A DNA stretch of 9,199 nt from Victivallales bacterium (lineage in GTDB: Bacteria; Verrucomicrobiota; Lentisphaeria; Victivallales; Victivallaceae). Positions within the stretch are counted from its first letter, which is position 1. Every line of letters begins with the position of its first letter. The position numbers and the translations under genes were made by a program. Location of the stretch: contig DAOWBJ010000044.1 in the NCBI GenBank assembly GCA_030634125.1, positions 1 through 9,199 of the forward strand. Reading direction: 5' to 3'. Positions 5,952-9,199 of this stretch are shown here, one piece after another. The notes under the pieces are model-generated. The model was not told where the DNA came from. It did no database searches and saw only the letters and a program-made list of their open reading frames with translations.

Positions 5952-6647
5952 TTACGTAAGGATTTGGATCAAATCACTTAGTTTTTCTATTTGGGTTAGA
6001 TTTTTGTGATTTTGGTCATAATCGTTGACGTTTTCGTGTTCCCACGTGCTGTGATATGGGATGTAAACAGCTTGTGCGTTGAGCTCCAGAACGGGGATGA
6101 TGTCGGATTTCAGAGAATTGCCAACCATGACAAATTCTTTCGATTTTAAGTTCAAACGATCAAATAAATTCTGGTAATCCTCTACTTTTTTGTCGCTTAG
6201 TATTTCGATATGGTGAAAATATTTTGACAAACCGGATTCGCGCAGTTTGCGTTTCTGTTCGACTAAATCACCTTTGGTTATCAATATTAAAAGATATTTT
6301 TCTTTGAGTTGTTTTACAACTTTTTCTACGGAATCCAGCAATATAACCGGCGAACTAAGGAGCTTTCTGCCGAGCTGAAGAATTTTTTCAATGCCGGCCG
6401 CGTCGATCTGATTATTTGATAATTTACAAGCCACCTGCGTCATTGATAAAGTAAGCGATTTTGCGCCAAAACCGTAAATCGGAAGATTTTCGACCTGAAC
6501 TTTATGGATGGCTTCCGCGGCATTTTTTTCGGAACAATAAGGTTTTAAAATCTTAGTAAATTCGGTGATTACTTCGTTGAATTGAGGTTGATTATCCCAC
6601 AGAGTATCATCAGCGTCAAAAGCAATTACCTTTATTGCACTTTTCAT
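5952..6647 (-). CDS. HAD-superfamily hydrolase (phosphatase-like)
   Basis: A 231-residue cytoplasmic protein of the haloacid dehalogenase superfamily. Motif I is DADDTLW with nucleophile Asp11 and acid/base Asp13; motif II is LITKGD (Thr124); motif III lysine is in SDKKVEDY (Lys153 or Lys154); motif IV is VGNSLKSD with Asp182 for magnesium. The helical residues between 18 and 100 look like a C1-type cap. Such proteins usually hydrolyse small phosphorylated metabolites; the substrate cannot be named. Its ATG is two bases after the ptsI stop, so it is the third gene of the ptsH-ptsI transcription unit and probably co-translated, which may hint at a sugar-phosphate or related substrate, though that is only context. 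It ends in TAA, facing trxA. Confidence 0.9.
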   Translation of the reverse strand: MKSAIKVIAFDADDTLWDNQPQFNEVITEFTKILKPYCSEKNAAEAIHKVQVENLPIYGFGAKSLTLSMTQVACKLSNNQIDAAGIEKILQLGRKLLSSPVILLDSVEKVVKQLKEKYLLILITKGDLVEQKRKLRESGLSKYFHHIEILSDKKVEDYQNLFDRLNLKSKEFVMVGNSLKSDIIPVLELNAQAVYIPYHSTWEHENVNDYDQNHKNLTQIEKLSDLIQILT

Positions 6648-6649
6648 TA

Positions 6650-7651
6650 TTATAACCCGCGAAATGCTAAATCAGTAACTTCCGGTGAAATCTTTTTGAG
6701 CAGCTCCAGAGAAACATTCAACGCTTCCCGGGCGTTTGAACTGTTCAGAGCCTTTTCGGCCGCGACTTCCGCTTCGTGCATTTTAAGTTTACGAATAATG
6801 CGCCGCACCGCTCCAAGCGACATCGGCACCATGCTTAGTTCGTGAACGCCCAGCCCCAGCAATAAAGGTATGTATTGCGGGCTGCCCGCCATTTGACCGC
6901 AAACGCTGACCCAGACGCGGTTCTTTTTTGCCGCGTCCACAACTTTTTTTATTAAATACAGTATTGCCGGATTAGTTGGTTCGTAAAGATAAGCCACCTT
7001 TTCATTATCCCGGTCAATAGCGATAGTGTATTGGATCAAATCATTAGTACCGATACTGAAAAAATCAACAAGTTTCGCGAAATGTTCGGCCTGCAATGCC
7101 GCCGCCGGGGTTTCAATCATAATACCCACTTCAATATCACGATTAAACGGCAGTTTTTCCTTGAGCAACTCTTTTTTGAGTTGTTCAATAATTTCTTTTA
7201 CCTGTATAACTTCTTCAACACAGGAGATCATTGGAAGCATTATTTTAAGATTTCCAGCCGCGCCGGCCCGCAGCAGTGCCCGCAGTTGAGTGCGGAAAAC
7301 ATCCTGACATTCATGTAGACAAAGTCTAATTGCCCGCAATCCCAAAAATGGATTAGCTTCTTTTCTAAGCGATAAATTTTCACAATATTTATCGCCGCCG
7401 ATATCCAATGTGCGAACGATTACCGGTTCGCCGTTCATTTCATTAATCAAACTTGTAAATGTTTTTATTTGAGCTTCTTCTGTGGGTAATTCTTTGTTCC
7501 CCATGTACATATATTCGGTACGAAACAAGCCGACTCCGCTGGTGCCGAATTTTTTAGCGGTTTGAATATCCTCAAGAGTCTCAATATTAGAAGCAAGCTG
7601 CACCGTAAAACCGTCAAGCGTTTCCGGACGCAGACGGCTTTCGCGAATCAA
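6650..7651 (-). CDS. ptsI: PTS enzyme I, C-terminal PEP-binding half (downstream of in-frame TAG)
   Basis: The catalytic half of phosphoenolpyruvate-protein phosphotransferase, which binds PEP and magnesium and starts the phosphate relay. Motifs present are DGFTVQLASNIE, FRTEYMYM, RTLDIGGDK, NPFLGLRAIR, the signature FFSIGTNDLIQYTIAIDR, and VCGQMAG with the conserved active-site Cys. Nothing is lost compared with the family. As an independent gene it would need to start at TTG 7651, which is unusual and lies inside the normal EI linker. The frame is continuous with the upstream half through 13 sense codons and one TAG (7691-7693), so it is most likely the remainder of one 598-residue enzyme I. 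GAGGAAGG (7675 down to 7668) could act as a ribosome binding site for separate synthesis. Its TAA is two bases before the HAD gene. Confidence 0.85.
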   Translation of the reverse strand: MIRESRLRPETLDGFTVQLASNIETLEDIQTAKKFGTSGVGLFRTEYMYMGNKELPTEEAQIKTFTSLINEMNGEPVIVRTLDIGGDKYCENLSLRKEANPFLGLRAIRLCLHECQDVFRTQLRALLRAGAAGNLKIMLPMISCVEEVIQVKEIIEQLKKELLKEKLPFNRDIEVGIMIETPAAALQAEHFAKLVDFFSIGTNDLIQYTIAIDRDNEKVAYLYEPTNPAILYLIKKVVDAAKKNRVWVSVCGQMAGSPQYIPLLLGLGVHELSMVPMSLGAVRRIIRKLKMHEAEVAAEKALNSSNAREALNVSLELLKKISPEVTDLAFRGL

Positions 7652-7690
7652 ATCAATATAAAAGCGACCTTCCTCTTTTGCTTTTAACTG

Positions 7691-7693
7691 CTA
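7691..7693 (-). other. In-frame amber (TAG) codon interrupting ptsI
   Basis: Read on the minus strand the codons are AAA GCT TAG CAG TTA AAA, with no change of frame on either side. Counting through the TAG, ptsI spans 8446 to 6650 and encodes 598 residues, the usual enzyme I size. The position falls in the helical linker after the phosphohistidine domain, where relatives often have Tyr (K-R-Y-type context), one base from TAG. It could be a nonsense mutation, a sequencing error, readthrough, or a recoded TAG. Confidence 0.85.
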
Positions 7694-8446
7694 AGCTTTG
7701 CGGGTTTTCTCTGTAGGCTTGGCAATAACCGTGCCAATAAACCCGTCAATAATTATATCTTCATTATTTTCCAGTTCATCAACAACATCGCCCGCGATGT
7801 TTACCACCGCCGGTATCTGCATTGACCGTGCGAGAATTGCGGTATGCGACGTATTGCTGCCGCTCTCAATCGCAAACGCCTGCACTTTCTGGCGGTCAAG
7901 TAAAACCGTATCTGACGGAGTCAAATCATAAGCAATTATAATTCGTAAATCCTCAAGATAATCAAGAACGGGACGGCTGGTTTCCCGTAAATTAGCCAAA
8001 ACCCTGGACGCCACATCTTTTATATCCGCGACCCGCTCTCTTATATAAGCATCCGCCATTACTGAAATGGCCGTTACATAACGCTCCATTATTTTGAAAA
8101 AAGCACAGTCCGCTGTTGTGAGCTGATTCCGAATGCTGTCCTGCACCTCATGAAGCAGCATCTGATCATCAACTATTAGTAAATGTGCATCAAAAATACT
8201 CACCTCATGAGCCTGTATTTTATTCTGAACACGCTTCTGGAGATCTTCCAGCTCCAGACGGGTTCTCTCTAAAGCTTTTTCAAATTTGACTATTTCAGCT
8301 TCAACTTGTTCAGGAGTAATCGCTGCGTCAGGCGGCTTCGCATAGGAAGTACTATGCTCTTTTATAAGCAGCACCTTTCCTATGGCAATCCCTGGAGACG
8401 CTCCAATACCATGATAAATTTTTTCTTTTTTACTAGACTTAGCCAC
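7691..8446 (-). CDS. ptsI: PTS enzyme I, N-terminal phosphohistidine and HPr-binding half (ends at TAG)
   Basis: 251 residues beginning with the enzyme I N-terminal motif YHGIGASPGIAIGKV. The HPr-binding helical region follows (about 45-160), then the swivelling phosphohistidine domain with active His201 in NTSHTAILARSMQIPAVV. The half stops at TAG in the linker to the PEP-binding domain. Alone it could exchange phosphate with HPr but could not take it from PEP. The start is GTG at 8446, five bases after the HPr stop, with GAGGA about eleven bases upstream inside the end of ptsH. The downstream half is in the same frame and intact, so this is best treated as the front of one interrupted ptsI. 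Confidence 0.9.
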   Translation of the reverse strand: MAKSSKKEKIYHGIGASPGIAIGKVLLIKEHSTSYAKPPDAAITPEQVEAEIVKFEKALERTRLELEDLQKRVQNKIQAHEVSIFDAHLLIVDDQMLLHEVQDSIRNQLTTADCAFFKIMERYVTAISVMADAYIRERVADIKDVASRVLANLRETSRPVLDYLEDLRIIIAYDLTPSDTVLLDRQKVQAFAIESGSNTSHTAILARSMQIPAVVNIAGDVVDELENNEDIIIDGFIGTVIAKPTEKTRKA

Positions 8447-8451
8447 GATGA

Positions 8452-8736
8452 TTATTCCTCTTCAAACTTTTTTTCTATCAATTCAATAATTGCCTGCAAA
8501 GCACTGGTACAGTCCTCGCCTTTTGCCGAAACCTTAATAACGCTTCCCGACGCGGCCGCGAGCATGAGCAATCCCATTAAGCTCTTGCCGTTTACTTCTT
8601 CACCATCTTTCTCAACTATTATTTCAGATTTGAAAGTCGTCGCGACTTTCACAAATAATGACGCGGGCCGGGCATGCAGACCAAGAGAGTTCGTAATTTT
8701 TATTTTTTGTTGTGCCTCTTCTTTTATATCCGTCAT
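8452..8736 (-). CDS. ptsH: Phosphocarrier protein HPr
   Basis: A small cytoplasmic phosphate carrier between enzyme I and sugar-specific EII proteins. The active site is His21 in GLHARPASLF, and the second regulatory site is Ser52 in GKSLMGLL, the position phosphorylated by HPr kinase in organisms that have it; this context looks compatible with that control. At 94 residues it is slightly longer than E. coli HPr because of an N-terminal extension (MTDIKEEAQQ). The frame is open to 8787, but ATG 8736 is chosen because it gives the family start and has GGGA a few bases upstream; that spacing is short. ptsI follows after five bases. No EII gene is visible, so the role could be regulatory or could serve permeases elsewhere. 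Confidence 0.94.
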   Translation of the reverse strand: MTDIKEEAQQKIKITNSLGLHARPASLFVKVATTFKSEIIVEKDGEEVNGKSLMGLLMLAAASGSVIKVSAKGEDCTSALQAIIELIEKKFEEE

Positions 8737-8836
8737 TTTCCCACATCTTTTCAATGTATGTAAATTTTTAATTCTATTAATAAACACCCGGATATGATAT
8801 GTTATTATCGCAAAACAAGACTACCCGACATGCTGT

Positions 8837-8865
8837 AAAATACCATCAATCAATCAAAATTTCAA
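8837..8865 (-). promoter_or_regulatory. Probable promoter of the ptsH-ptsI-HAD operon
   Basis: On the minus strand, TTGAAA (8865-8860) is followed after exactly 17 bases by TATTTT (8842-8837), a fair sigma-70-type pair. Transcription would start near 8830, giving a leader of about 95 bases before the HPr ATG. A second candidate is the extended -10 TGCGATAAT at 8812-8804, closer to the gene and without a -35. Confidence 0.4.
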
Positions 8866-8876
8866 GAAAACATGCT

Positions 8877-8912
8877 ATGATATTCTCATTTTATTTAATA
8901 TAAAAATATCAT
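8877..8912. repeat. 8-bp inverted repeat upstream of the ptsH promoter
   Basis: ATGATATT (8877-8884) and AATATCAT (8905-8912) are perfect reverse complements separated by 20 AT-rich bases. The half-sites are 28 bases apart, near the span of an operator, and lie just upstream of the predicted -35, so a regulator site is possible but unproven. Confidence 0.35.
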
Positions 8913-8920
8913 GAAGCCAT

Positions 8921-8972
8921 AAAAAAACAGCTTTCCGGCAAAATTTTAACTGTTTAATCAGTTTTTTGCTGT
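8921..8972 (-). terminator. Terminator-like structure for a minus-strand unit to the right
   Basis: Read on the minus strand, an outer stem ACAGC (8972-8968) / GCTGT (8931-8927) encloses an inner hairpin AACTG / CAGTT (8963-8959 with 8952-8948) and is followed by a run of T bases (8927-8921). On the plus strand the inner hairpin is also followed by T bases (8964-8967), so it could act in both directions. The stems are short, so confidence is low. Confidence 0.35.
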
Positions 8973-9060
8973 AAAAAAGCATAAAAGTATTATATATTTG
9001 TTGTTCATCAAGCGAAGTTAGGAGCTGTAAAAGAATAAACTTGACAAAATGCGTGAATTA

Positions 9061-9141
9061 TCCCGGAATGATTTGTGGCTTGCTGATGAGGCGCATAGCC
9101 TCAGCTATGTAACGAATCGGCAACCCGCAAAGCAACCGGGA
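9061..9141. repeat. Cluster of overlapping palindromes, possible structured RNA or repeat element
   Basis: TCCCGG (9061-9066) and CCGGGA (9136-9141) could close a domain. Inside it, TGAGGC (9087-9092) pairs with GCCTCA (9098-9103), while CATAGC (9094-9099) pairs with GCTATG (9104-9109); these two stems share bases and exclude each other. GCTGA (9082-9086) with TCAGC (9101-9105) is another alternative. GCAACC recurs at 9120 and 9132. I do not recognise a known RNA family. Confidence 0.4.
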
Positions 9142-9199
9142 GAAACGCGCAGATGTAAAGGTTATTTTTGAACGGCTCTTAGATAAAAAAGGACTAAAA

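Larger units (their letters stand above)
8788..9199. other. 412-base region upstream of ptsH without a recognised gene
   Basis: It holds a likely minus-strand promoter (8837-8865), an inverted repeat (8877-8912), a terminator-like structure (8921-8972) and a palindrome cluster (9061-9141). The left two thirds are very AT-rich and the last 150 bases are richer in G+C. At the right edge, short open frames exist on both strands (plus 9049-9171, 40 codons; minus 9199 to 9058, 46 codons and open at the edge), but neither resembles a family I know. Confidence 0.5.

Noticed and set aside
7640..7700. A frameshift splitting ptsI
   Set aside because: Both halves are in the same frame; the only interruption is one TAG codon.
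9083..9116. CTGATGAG followed by GAA, suggesting a hammerhead ribozyme core
   Set aside because: The stem between the two core segments does not pair properly and no matching cleavage stem is seen.
9049..9171. 40-codon plus-strand frame starting at ATG 9049
   Set aside because: It lacks a well-placed ribosome binding site and resembles no known family; the palindromes explain the segment at least as well.

Overview
This is a bacterial chromosomal window of core metabolism with one AT-rich insertion. No 16S or similar marker is present, so the host can only be guessed. The mixed base composition, the fused TrpF-TrpB and a ptsH-ptsI pair with no PTS permease nearby would suit an uncultured Gram-negative-type lineage (for example of the PVC group), but this is a weak inference.

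Plus strand, 1-2843: the distal end of a tryptophan operon, in the order trpC (3' end), trpF-trpB fusion, trpA. It covers the last four enzymatic activities from phosphoribosylanthranilate to tryptophan. trpC and trpFB overlap by four bases. trpA is separated from trpFB by 94 bases that contain two hairpins and an in-frame, degraded copy of the trpFB tail.

Plus strand, 2844-5101: a two-gene restriction-modification cassette, visibly more AT-rich than its neighbours. It has an extended -10 promoter, a cytosine-5 DNA methyltransferase and an overlapping HNH endonuclease. A 10-bp direct repeat lies on each side of it.

Plus strand, 5270-5584: thioredoxin with its own promoter. The 367-base gap 5585-5951, between convergent genes, holds several hairpins. 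Three of them share the same TCT/AGA loop, and two of those are perfect 8-bp stems.

Minus strand, 8736 down to 5952: ptsH (HPr), ptsI (enzyme I) and a HAD hydrolase, packed within a few bases of each other as an operon. The most notable observation is that ptsI is full length and keeps all its catalytic motifs but carries one in-frame TAG codon in the linker between its two halves. No recognised gene in the window uses TAG as its terminator.

8788-9199 has no recognised gene. It holds a likely minus-strand promoter for ptsH, inverted repeats, a possible terminator and, at the right edge, a cluster of mutually exclusive palindromes.
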